Origin: Symbiodinium natans | Lineage: Eukaryota > Sar > Dinophyceae > Suessiales > Symbiodiniaceae | Reading direction: 5' to 3' | DNA length: 64,000 nt | Assembly: GCA_905221605.1 (NCBI GenBank) | Contig: CAJNDS010002074.1 | Coordinates: forward strand, 618,791-682,790 | Shown: positions 13,951 to 25,900 of the stretch, piece after piece | Layout of the letters: every line of letters begins with the position of its first letter | How positions within the stretch are numbered: position 1 is the stretch's first letter | Position numbers and translations under genes: made by a program | Notes under the pieces: generated by a model | What the model saw: only the letters and a program-made list of their open reading frames with translations | Database searches by the model: none | Told to the model about the DNA's origin: nothing

Positions 13951-16900
13951 GCCGGGGCTGAATCATATATGGGGGTTTAGGGTTTATTGTTTAGGTTTCA
14001 TATCATTCCGAGCTGGTATCATTTAGAGTTTATATAATTTCGGGTTTACATGATTTAGGGTTTATTATTTAGGGCTTATTTTTTAGGGTTTATTATTTAG
14101 GTTCTTTAGGGTTTCGGGTCCATTTATATAGGAGGGTGTTAAGGGTTGTTGTTTGTTGGACTTTTTCGGTGCCCAGCACGTGCCACATGAGGCGTGAAAC
14201 AAAAAGCATCACGTTCTCCTTAACCTTCCGACCTTCCCTAAACCCTAAACACTAAACCTTGAACCCTAAACCTTGAACCCTAAACCCTAAACCCTAAACC
14301 CTAAACCCTAAACCCTAAACCCTAAACCCTAGTTGAAACGACAACTCAAGGCCAAGAGCCCTACGAACATGGTAAGCTTGTGCCTCTCAGCCGCGGTGCA
14401 GGAGTACCTCTTCCAGAATTGCACTGGCAAGCTGAGTCTGAGCTCCCGTGTGGCCATCTGCGGCAGGACAACGGTTCCACTCACATCTATCATCTTGGTT
14501 TAGCCGCAGATGTTTTTTTGTTCGATGATTTGGCGTGTAGTGAAGTACCCGAAACCCTAAACCCTAAATGTACCAGTGGGGATGAAGGTAGGTATGTGTG
14601 TGTGTGCTTTGCTTGCTGACACAGGAATGGGTGTGGAAAGTCGACTCTCATGACGCTGCTGTGTAGTGAGCCACGATCCTAGCGAATGTGGTATATACGC
14701 AAATAAATAAATAAATATATATATATATGTGCTGAATTCAGAGAATATTCTGTTTTTCTCCTATATACGTATATATATATATATATATGTATATTGAAAT
14801 ATATACACATATATTTCTACACATAGATATATTTGCTCGCCCCCCCCCCCATGATCCACACATTTGGCCTCGGGAAGGGGGTTTTGGGAGGGGGGGGGAC
14901 TCCAGACTCCAGATTTCCAGAAAAAATCTGGAGTACCGCCGGACTCCAGACTCCAGATTTCCAGAAAAAATCTGGAGTACCCACGCCCCGGACTCCAGAC
15001 TCCAGATTTCCAGAAAAAATCTGGAGTACCCAGGCCCCGGACTCCAGACTCCAGATTTCCAGAAAAAATCTGGAGTACCCGGGCCCCGGACTCCAGACTC
15101 CAGATTTCCAGAGAAAATCTGGAGTACCTCCAGACTCCAGACTCCAGATTTCCAGAAAAAATCTGGAGTACCGGGACCCTGGACTCCAGATTCTGGAGTC
15201 TGTAATCTGGAGTCTGGGGCCGCGGGTACTCCAGATTTTTTCTGGAAATCTGGAGTCTGGAGTCTGGGGCCCCGGGTACTCCAGATTTTTTCTGGAAATC
15301 TGGAGTCTGGAGTCCGGGGCCCCGGTACTCCAGATTTTTTCTGGAAATCTGGAGTCTGGAGTCCGGGCCCGGGTACTCCAGATTCTTTCTGGAAATCTGG
15401 AGTCTGGAGTCCGGGGCCCGGGTACTCCAGATTTTTTCGGGAAATCTGGAGTCTGGAGTCCGGGGCCTGGGTACTCCAGATTTTTTCTGGAAATCTGGAG
15501 TCTGGAGTCCGGGGCCCGGGTACTCCAGATTTTTTCTGGAAATCTGGAGTCTGGAGTCCGGGGCTGGGTTCTTCAGATTTTTTCTGGAAGTCTAGTGTTT
15601 AGGGTTTAGTGTGTAGGTTTCAGGGTTTAGTGTTTTGTGTTTAGGGTTGAGTGTTAAGTTTAGGGTTTAGGGGTTAGGGTCAAGCGGCTCGGGTAAAACC
15701 CCAAAAAACCCCTAAACTCTGAAATCCAAACAGTAAGCATCTGAAACCCCGACGGGTTTTTGGTTTCAGGTTTAGATTTAGTAGGGCTCGAGGTTCCGGC
15801 TTTGGGGTTTACTGTTTAGGGTTTAGGGATTAGTGTTCAGGGTTTAGTGTCTACTGTTTAGGGCTTAGTTTGAAATGTTTAAGGTTTCTGGGTTAAGTGC
15901 TTAAGTGTTTAGGGTTTCGTGCTAAGTGTTTGGGGTTTGTGCTAAGGGCTTAGTGTTAAGTTTTTAGGGTTAGTGTTTAGGGTTTAGTGTTAAGGGTTTC
16001 AGGTTTGGTTTTTTAGGGTTAAGGGTTTTAAGGGTTTTTACAAATTTAAATGATCTGGGGAAGCCGGGGCTTCCCCAGACCATTGACAACTTGAAAATCC
16101 TTCTGTTTAGGGTTTAGGGTTTAGTTGTCAGGGTTTAGTGTGTAGGGTTTGGTGTGTAATGTTTAGGGTTTAGTTTTTAGGGTGTAGTGTTTAAGTGTTT
16201 AGGGTTTAGTGTTTAGCAAGGGATTAGTGCTTAAGTGTTTAGGGTTTCGTGTTCAGTGTTTGGGGTTCGTGCTGAGGGCTTAGTGTTAAGTTTTTAGGCT
16301 TAGTGTTAAGGGTCTAGTGTTGAGTGTTTAGGGTTCAGTGCTAAGGGTTTCGGTGTCTTTTTTGGGTTACGGGTCTTAAGGATGTTTACTAGTGTTCAGG
16401 GTTTAGTGTGTAGGGTTTAGTGTGTAATGTTTAGGGTTCAGTTTTTAGGGTGTAGTGTTTAAGTGTTTAGGGTTTAGTGTTTAGGGTCTAGTGCTTAAGT
16501 GTTTAGGGTTTCCTGTTAAGTGTTTGGGGTTTGTGCTAAGGGCTTAGTGTTAAGTTTTTAGGGTTAGTGTTTAGGGTCTGGTGCTGAGTTTTTAGGGTTT
16601 AGTAGTGTTAAGGGTTTCGGGTTTGTTTTTTGGATTCAGGGCGTTAAGATTTTTACTAGTGTTCAGGGTTTAGTGTGTAGGGTTAGTGTGTAGGGTTTAG
16701 TGTGTACTGTTTAGGGTTTAGTTTTTAGGGTTTAGTTTTTAGGGTGTAGTGTTTAAGTGTTTAGGGTTTAGTGTTTAGGGTCTAGTGCTTAATTAAGTGT
16801 TTAGGGTTTCATGTTAAGTGTTTGGGGTTTGTGCTAAGGGCTTAGTGTTAAGTTTGTAGGGTTAGTGTTGAGGGTTTCTACGGGCTTAGTGTTAAGTTTT

Positions 16901-19900
16901 TAGGGTTAAGGGTTTAAGGGTTTTTGCAAGTTTACATGATCTGGGGAAGGCACTGGGGCTTCCCCAGACCATCTAAACCTTGAAAATCCTTAAAATCTTA
17001 TAAAAATCTTTAAGCTTCTGTTTAAACATTCTCAGGATTATGAAGGTTTTAAGCCTTTTAAGCCTTTTAAAGACCTTAAATTGCTTACGTATTTAAGTGG
17101 CTGCTCTTTGCGGGTTTTAGAGATTTTTGAAGTTGCCAATGGTCTGGAGAAGCCCCGGTGCCTTCCCCAGACCATATAAATTTTTACAAATCCGTAAAAC
17201 CCTGAAATTCTTGCAGTTGTAAATGGCTGTCCTTTTGAAGTTTAAAGTTTTTAGGATGTTCAATTCCAAAATCCGTAACTTCCTTAATTTTAATCGGCTG
17301 CCCGTTTTTGTTTTTTTCCTTTTAAGGAAGTTTAGACTTTTAAGGGATAAACGTTTCGAGGTTTGTTAGGGCTTTAAAGCCTTTTAAGATCCTTTAAATC
17401 TTGAAAATTTTGAAAGGCTTTAAATACCTTAAAGCTCTTCAAATTTGAAAAGGGCTGCCCCTTTTAAGGATTGCAAATGGTCTGGGGAAGCCCCGGCGCC
17501 TTCCACAGATCATCTAGGTTTTATAAACCCCTAAACCCTGAAAAGCCTTAAACTTCTAAATGGCTGCCCTTCAAAAATTTTATGGGGCCGCAAGACACAA
17601 GTTTCAGAAGCAAAATGCACATAAAAACACAGGTGTTTTTCTAGAGGATAATATAATAGAGCTTTTGTATTCCAGTGCAGTTTTTACTGCATTTTTCCGA
17701 GGAAAAAGCAGAAAATCAGACAAAGACGAAGACAAGAAAACCATAGGTGTGGATCATGGGGGGGGGGCTGACCATATATTTATACACATATATATATATG
17801 TATATATATATATGTATATATGTAGAGAGAGAGAGTCCCGAGCAGTCGGCCAAAGTGTTCAATGTTGTCGGCACCGCTGGAATGGTAGTCGTAAGCACAC
17901 GGGGAATCCTGCCTCGCTTTCGAGGCTGCATCCCTCGGACAACAAGGATGGCGGGCACGGTGAGGTGCGCAGCGTGCGCAAGTGCTACTGCCCCCCAAGC
18001 CCCAAACCCCCAGAAGCTTCAGCTTACGGTTGGTTAGTAGGGAATGAAGGAATGAGACCCTGTATCCCCCTACATGTACCCTTTAAGGGATTCTATTGGG
18101 TACCTCATTCCCTCATTCCCTACTTGCATGCAGTTCTCGTGCTAAAGCGAAAGGGAATCGGAAACCCTAAACCCTAAACCCTAAACCGGATTCAGGGCAA
18201 GCCGGGAGTTGAACCACCTCTCTCCTGCCAGGTCTGGCGGCATCATAACCTCCGCCTTGCCTACATGAAGCAGGAGATAGAAACCAGGGTGTCTAGTTTA
18301 GAGTTTAGGGTTCAGCAGGCGCCAGCACTTCGAAGAGTTAAAACGAGAAGTTTAGGGCTTTTGTGGCTTATGGGGGTTTAGGGTTTAGGGTTTAGGGTTT
18401 AGGGTTTAGGGTTTAGGGGGGGGGGAAGCCCCAAGCCCATACTCGTAAGGCTTGCAAGCCCTCCCAGGAGGCCACCCTGCGACCTCGACCTTCCCAAATC
18501 TGAATGTTCCGGGATTTAGGGTTTAGGGTTTAATTAGGGTTTAGGGTTTAGGGTTTAGGGTTTAGGGTTTAGGGTTTAGGGTTTAGGGTTTAGGGTTTAG
18601 GGTTTAGGGTTTAGGGTTTAGGGTTTAGGGTTTAGGGTTTAGGGTTTAGGGTTTAGGGTTTAGGGTTTAGGGTTTTGCATGTTCTTCCCGCAAAGCCCCG
18701 AAAGGGTTTTCGTTGAATGACGGAAAATTCGGTACCCAAGGAACTAGGCTTGATTTTCCCCGAGACAAATTTTCCTCAAACACCCTGTGAAAACCATGTA
18801 GCCTCGCCCTGAATCCCTGTAAGCCCAAAACCCTAAACGGCCTGAAAAGCCCTAAACCCCTGAACCACCATAAACCCTGACTCATGACCAAACCCCCTAA
18901 GCCCTAAACCTCAAACCCTAAACCCTAAACCCTAAACCCTAAACCCTAAACCCTAAACCCTAAACCCCCCCAAACTCCAAGACCCTGCAAGCCCCTCAAA
19001 CCTCCAAAGAACCCGAAACTCCTGCGAGGACCACCTCAAGGCCCTGGGCCCTTTCTTCGACACTTCGCCGCCAGCGCCTCAAGCAGGTTTAGGGTTTAGG
19101 GTTTAGGGTTTAGAATTCAGGATGTATAGGTTTAGGGTTGGCAAGTATAGGGTTTCGGGTTGAGGGTATCTGTGATGACGGTTGGTGTGCAATCCTGAGC
19201 TTTCAAGAAAACTGGTGCTATTGCAGAAGCCTTCGTAAGCTGATGGTGGTGCTTCCTTGGGGTCCTTTCAAAAACAACACGGGCCGAAATGCCCCTAGCA
19301 AAGCCCGGACAGCCGTAATACCCCAAAGCACTACGGCTCCAAATCCCTAACCCCAGAGACTTTGAACCGCGAACTCAGACGTGTACACTTCTATGCACGG
19401 AAGCGCCGAGGTTCGTGTACATCACTGAGCGCTTCAAGGCCGGCACCTCGGTTGTGGTACCTCTTGCAGTTCTGCCAGGATTTTTGGTTTAGAGTTTGTT
19501 AGAGCCTTTGTTAGGACATGTTAGGACTTAGCGGCGTTTAGTGCTCAGAGCGGATGGCATCAAGCAGGGCGGCGGGGTGTCCGGCTCCTCCCCGTACCGG
19601 TCGTTGTCTAGACGTTAGACTCTACGCAGTCGACAGGTGTACCCTTTGCCGCTTTTTGGGTTCTGGGTTCCCTTATAAAGTAACCAACCCGGAACAAGGG
19701 CGTCCTTATTATGATATGGTTCCTGGGGCTACCAACGTACGGAACTGGGGAACTGGGTACCCTACATACTCTCCAGTCTTCAAGATAAGCCGGTAGTCAC
19801 TGGGATGTTCCCCCTTATACTAACAGTCCTGAATAGGGATTTTAGTACCTCCTATTGGAATCCCTATGAAGGAGCTGCTACTACATCCCAAGTAGTCACA

Positions 19901-22900
19901 ATTAAACCCTAAACCCTGAACCCTCAATTTTTCCTCTCATCCTACCCTCCCCCCGCCCTCAACCCCCCTAAAACCACTCTCAGCCCTGTCTATATGCTCG
20001 CAGAGGATGGCTACGACGGCGATCTTCAGAAAAGGCTCATTGAGCCCAGCCCCCGGCAGTGGCTCTACTTGTGCAGAGTAGGACATGTGGGGGTGTAGGG
20101 TTTAGCGTTTAGCGTTTAGGGTTTAGGGTTTAGGGTACCCTAAGATAGAATATAGACCCCCAAATATCAGAATCCCCTTATGATGAGGCTTATATCGGAG
20201 ACCCCTATTTAGGGGTTGAGGGTTTAAGGGGTCTGTAGGGCCACTGACTTGCACTCCCTACTTCCTCGTTCTGCATGCTAGCCTGCACACTTGCCGACTA
20301 AGTTGCCCGTCCACCCTAAACCCTAACCCTAAACCCTAAACCCTCAGCCCTAAGCCCTAAACTCTAAACCCTAAACCCTAAACCCTAAACCCTAAACCCT
20401 AAACCCTAAACCCTAAACCCTATGTCTTCTTGCATCCAGGCCAGAAGATGAAGAAGACGCCTTGCGACGGAAGGCGCCGGGGGTTTTGGGGCAGTTTCGT
20501 GCCCTTCGTTTCGCTGTTGCCCTGTATAGAGATCATGTGGCATGTTTGCTCCTTGTTTGCCATCAAAGAACTCTCCTGTGAGAAAGCGCCTTTTGGGGGG
20601 GGCTCAAGACACCGGGAATCCACTTCGCAGGTGGAAACCGTGCGGGTGTCCCAAACCCTAAGCCGGAGACCCTAACCCGCAAACCCGGAACCCTCAACCT
20701 TAAACCCTAAACCCTAAACCCGAAACCCTAAACCCTAAACCCTAAATCCTACATGTTGGGTTTTTGTGGCTGGGAGCCGTCGAGGAGCTCGCGAAGCAGC
20801 ACGGCAAGTATGGCAATGAAGTCGGGGAGCTTGTGAGCCGAACGAAGGCCCGCTGTGGGTTTAGGGTTTAGGGTTTAGGGTTTAGGGTTTGGGGTTTGGG
20901 GTTTAGGGTTTAGGGTTTAGGGTTTAGGGTTGACAAGTTTAGGGTTTAGGGTTCAGGGTTTCGGGCTTCTTTCAATGCTGGAGGGTCTTTGGATCGGGTT
21001 TCATGGGGTTGCTTTGGCTACCCCAGATAGAACCTCGTGGATTTGAATGATACCCTATTGTATTTATTAACATTTATCTTCCAAAAAGCCACGTTGGAAG
21101 TGAACCCGTAGGGTAAACCCGTAGGGTAACCCTAAACCCTAAACCCTAAACCCTAAACCCTAAACCCTAAACCCTAAACCCTAAACCCTAAACCCTAAAC
21201 CCTAAACCCCTAAACCCTAAACCCTAAACCCTGAAAGGTCGGTAACCATCTGGCCTACGAGGTGAGATGGGCGGGGCGCTGAGCGCCGAAGTCCGACAGG
21301 CTTTCATTTTCAGGGTTCGGGTTTAGGATTTAGGGTTCAGGGTTGAGGGTGTAGGGTGTAGGGTTTAGGGTTTAGGGCTTAGGGTTTAGGGTTAGGGTTG
21401 ATTGCTTGGGATGTTCCCCCTTGTACAAACAGTCCTTCCAGGCATGATAATAGGAGATACTATTATTCGCATTAAGGACTGTTAGTATAAGGGAGATTAT
21501 CCCAAGTTCATCCTCTCCTAAACAACCCGGGACTCCCCCTTAAGCTCTAAGACCCGAACGCCCTGACACCGAAAGCTAGAGACTCTTCCTTGACCCCTAA
21601 ACCCTAAGCCCTAAGCCCTAAGCCCTAAGCGCTAAACCCTAAACCCTAAACCCTAAACCCTAAACCCTAAACCCTAAACCCTAAACCCTAAACCCTAAAC
21701 CCTAAACCCTAAACCCTAAACCCTAAACCCTAAACCCTAAACCCTAAACCCTAAACCTAACCCTAAACCCTAAACCCTAAACCCTAAACCCTAAACCCTA
21801 AACCCTAAACCCTAAACCCTAAACCCTAAACCCTAAACCCTAAACCCTAAACCCTAAACCCTAAACCCTAAACCCTAAACCCTAAACCCTAAACCCCAAA
21901 CCATCCTTCCAGGCTGGGCTGGACGATCCGAAGCAGAACACCGTCGAGCCCATCTCGAAGCTGAAGGTGGGCTTTGCTTATCTTTGTCGTAGTTGGGTAA
22001 CATTTTACATTTTTAAGGGTACTTAAACCCAATAAGGAATATAATTTTAAAATTTTAATACTATCCCAACCATGAACTAGTTATGGGCTTTAGCATGTTA
22101 GGGTTGCGAAACCCCCCTCAGGAACTACTGTTGTATTTGTATTTATATTAAAATTGCTTGTTGTATGTGTATTTAGTTTAAAAAAAACCCAAGGGAATAG
22201 GGTTGCTATGGCCCCTTAGGAATGACATGTTGCATTTTTATTCATGTAAAGACCCATTCCCTTATTAAACAATGGTATTTTCTTGGTGCTTCGGATCCCT
22301 ATAAGTAAACAAGGGTATACAAGGGACCATACTAAGGGCCCATGGTTCCAACCTCAGATAAGCCCTAAACCCTCATCCCCCTTAAAACCTGAATCCTGAA
22401 ACCCTGAAACCCTGAAACCCGACTCTCCAATCGCGCAATCTACCAGGCCATGGGTTTGGACAAGGTCATCATCGCCTGCGATGAGCGGATTGCCGCCAAG
22501 GCCGGAGGATTCTTTCTCTTTCGATCTGAATCTCTCCATCTCTCTGCCTCTCTATCGCTCCGGCTCTCTGTCTCTCCGTCTCTCTGTAGCTCCGTCTCTG
22601 CGTCGCTCCGGCTCTCTGTCTCTCTGCCTCTCCGTCCCTCTGTCTCTATGTCTCTCTGTCTCTGTCCCCAAGCAGGGTTTAGGGTTTAGGTTTAGAATTA
22701 CTCTCCCTCTCTCCCTCTCTCCCTCCCTCGCCCTCCCCCCTCCCTCTTCCTCTCCCTCTCCCTCTCCCTCACACTCTCACTCTCACTCTCTCTATCGTGA
22801 GCGCCCGAACTACTCAGCAGATTATGACTGCAAAACGGACTTTCAATGAGTAACGGCAAACACTACATGCTCACCAACCGCAAGCTAACCAATCCCACGC

Positions 22901-25900
22901 GACTAGATTAGTTTGCTTTACTTGTTCTCCATTCTGAGCCGGTCGAACACATCAGTTGGAATATCCAGTTCACCCAGTATGTTTTACATGCACGCACAAG
23001 CCCTTATAAGACCTTACAAACCCGGATAAACCTCTTTTCATGAACCCCAAACCCTACAGGCCCCCTGCCCCTCAAGGCTCCTAAAGCCCCAAATCCTGAA
23101 TAAACCCTAAACCCTAAACCCTAAACCTCAAACCCTAAACCCTCAAGCCCCCTGTAACTTGAAATTATTCAGAAAAACCCAAAACAGAAACTCCTCGAAA
23201 CTTCCCCGGACCTGAACCCTTAATAATTTCAATAAACCCGAAACCCTCAAGGCCCCGCAAGAAGCCCTCGAACCGCCAGGCCGCCGGCCTGGACCAGCGG
23301 CCACTCACACGGCGAGAGATCGTCAGGTCCGGGCCTTTGTCGGGTTTGGGGGTTTAGGGTTTAGGGTTTAGGGTTTAGGGTTTAGGGTTCAGAGTTTAGC
23401 TTTTTGTTGGATTATATTGTTATAGGGGGGCGTTGGGTTTAGGGTGTTGACTGGTGTTTAGGAGGTCTCCTAAACTACGGTCCTGAAGGGTTTAGGGTTT
23501 AGGGCTTGGGGTTTAGGGCTTGGGGTTTAGGGTTTAGGGTTTGGGGTTTAGGGTTTAGGGTTTAGGGTTTAGGGTTTAGGGTTTAGGGTTTAGGGTTTGG
23601 GAGATACCTTTTGCGGGATAATGCTTCTTCAAAAGAGGCTGCTTGGGGAGTCGAGGCTGAGGTTGGGGGATTTGTGGGTTTTGGGTTTTAGGGTTTCGGT
23701 TTTAGGGTTTTAGGGGTTTAGGGTTTAGGGTTTAGGGTTTAGGGTTTAGGGTTTAGGGTTTAGGGTTTAGGGTTTAGGGTTTAGGGTTTAGGGTTTAGAA
23801 TAGGGTCCTAAGCCCGACTCCCCAAGTCATATGCGCACTACACCCCAAGACCTCGAAACCCACAGCCAAACCTTAGCTGAAGACCCTGATTTCGAAACCC
23901 CAAACCCTGAACCTGGAACCTCAAACCCTAAACCCTGAAACCGATTCTGAATATTTTCCTTGGCCCAGCGCAGGCATTGCGAAGCCTTCGGCATTGACGA
24001 GGCCGCGTTGATTTCTGTGCCTCTTGTTGAGAGTTTAGGGCACTTACTGTAAATACTAAATCCTCAACCCTACAAGTCTAAGGCCCTCGCCCCGACTGGT
24101 TTAGGATATAGGGTACCCACTCTAAACCCGAACCCTAGTTTTTGGGAAAGGATGTTGCAAACCCTAAACCCTAAACCCTAAACCCTAAACCCTAAACCCT
24201 AAACCCTAAACCCTAAACCCTAAACCCTAAACCCTAGTGTTGCTGCCAGGAGATGTGCTGCAATCGTCAGATTCGCGGCTTCTCTGCTGGGCAGAAGGCT
24301 CGGGCTTTAGGGCGTTTAGGAATTCAGATGTGAGGGCTTACGAAAATAGGGGACCCTGAAATCGACCCCCAAATAGTAGGATTCCCTTATAATAAGGACC
24401 CCAATAAGGTACCCCTAATATCGTAATCCCCCATGTGACGTAAGACGCGTGGCTTGAATCATCATGTATGGGCTAAACCTGCAGCTTATGCATGGAGGCC
24501 GGTCTAGGGTCCTGCACCAGTGTCTTTGCAATGCTTCCCCTGTGGCTAGATCACCGCCTGCCTTGAACTCCTAGCCCCAGTACTTTAAGGCTTAGGGTTT
24601 ATTTAGGCTCCTAAGCCCTAAGCCCTACCTAAACCCTAAACGCCCTAAACCCTAAACAGCTAGCAGCCCTGTGCAGATGACAGGTGAGGCTGTCCTTAGC
24701 AGCCATGTTTTGGACAAAGCCGTCCGGCCCTCATCGGTTCTTCTGAGTTTGTTCATCTACATTTTCCTGTTGCCCGAAACTGAAAGGATGCCCAAAATCA
24801 CGAGACCCGAGAAGGGTTCACGATTTCGTTCAGGTTCATGATTTCCTTCAACTCCCACAGAGTTTCGGGGTCTCGGGTATTTCAGCTTAAAAGGTGCGCA
24901 GCTGATAGATTGGGCGCAGGCGATGCCCTGCATGTTTTGATTTGCTTGCATCTTGCCTAGTAACCTAGTACATGTGTGAATTTCTAATTTCAGGGCCCTT
25001 GGACTAAACTGAATAATCCCCTTGCTGAGTGACCGTGAAGTGCTCTACATTCCGGTATGACATGTTGCAGCATGATGTGTAGATTGCACTCTAGCCGAAC
25101 TCTTAGCCATGAGCCACTCGCGCAAATTCAGAGCAGCATAATCATAAGAATCTGGACAGCACCTTCCTGTTAGGCACTCAGGGGGTTCGGGGCTTCGGGG
25201 TCCAATCCGAACACTGAAATTTAGGGTTTAGCGTTTAGGGTTTAGGAAGCAAAGTCCAAACTGAGGCACTTTATTGCCCTGGATGAGCCCACAAACTATC
25301 TGGACGTTGAGACCGTGGACGCGTTGGGAAAGGCTGCCTTAGTGGCGACAGCATGCAAAATCTTGCGATTTCTCTGCATTATCGTCCCTTTTGGGGTACT
25401 GACTATATGGCGACCCATCTTATTTAGGACCCTAAACCCTAAACCCTAAACCCTAATGTTAGAGTCCCTTTAATAAACCCCCCCCCCCCCCAATCTTGTT
25501 TTGGTCCCCGGGGTTTGAAGGGGTGGAAAAAAATGCGGGGTGTCAATTATGAGGATTCTGGGGGTCTGGGGTCTGGTGGTCGGGGGGGGTCAGCTGTCAA
25601 ATCTCAGAAGACAAACAATCTCAAACCAGATCTGCTTCTCTAAAGACTGAGCCTTGGAGCTCTTTCAAGCCAGCTCAGCTGAAAAGTCTTCTCTGCAATG
25701 GAACTCTTAAGCCATTTTCAGTAAAATTTTCAATTCCTGGCCGGAAAAATTTTACTAATACCACCCCATTATTATTACCACCGGACCCCCCTATATAGAC
25801 TTGTTTACATACATCGGCCCGAAAACCGCCCGTAATGGAAGGTAGTCTTCGGCTGGGGCCCTCTGGCCCGGCGAATATTACTATTACCACCCCAATTTAA

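Noticed and set aside
14787-15609. Long plus-strand open frames with repeated PDSRFPEKIW-type peptides
   Set aside because: Three overlapping frames are open at once, and the peptide repeats mirror the palindromic DNA array; the region is inside an eEF3-like intron.
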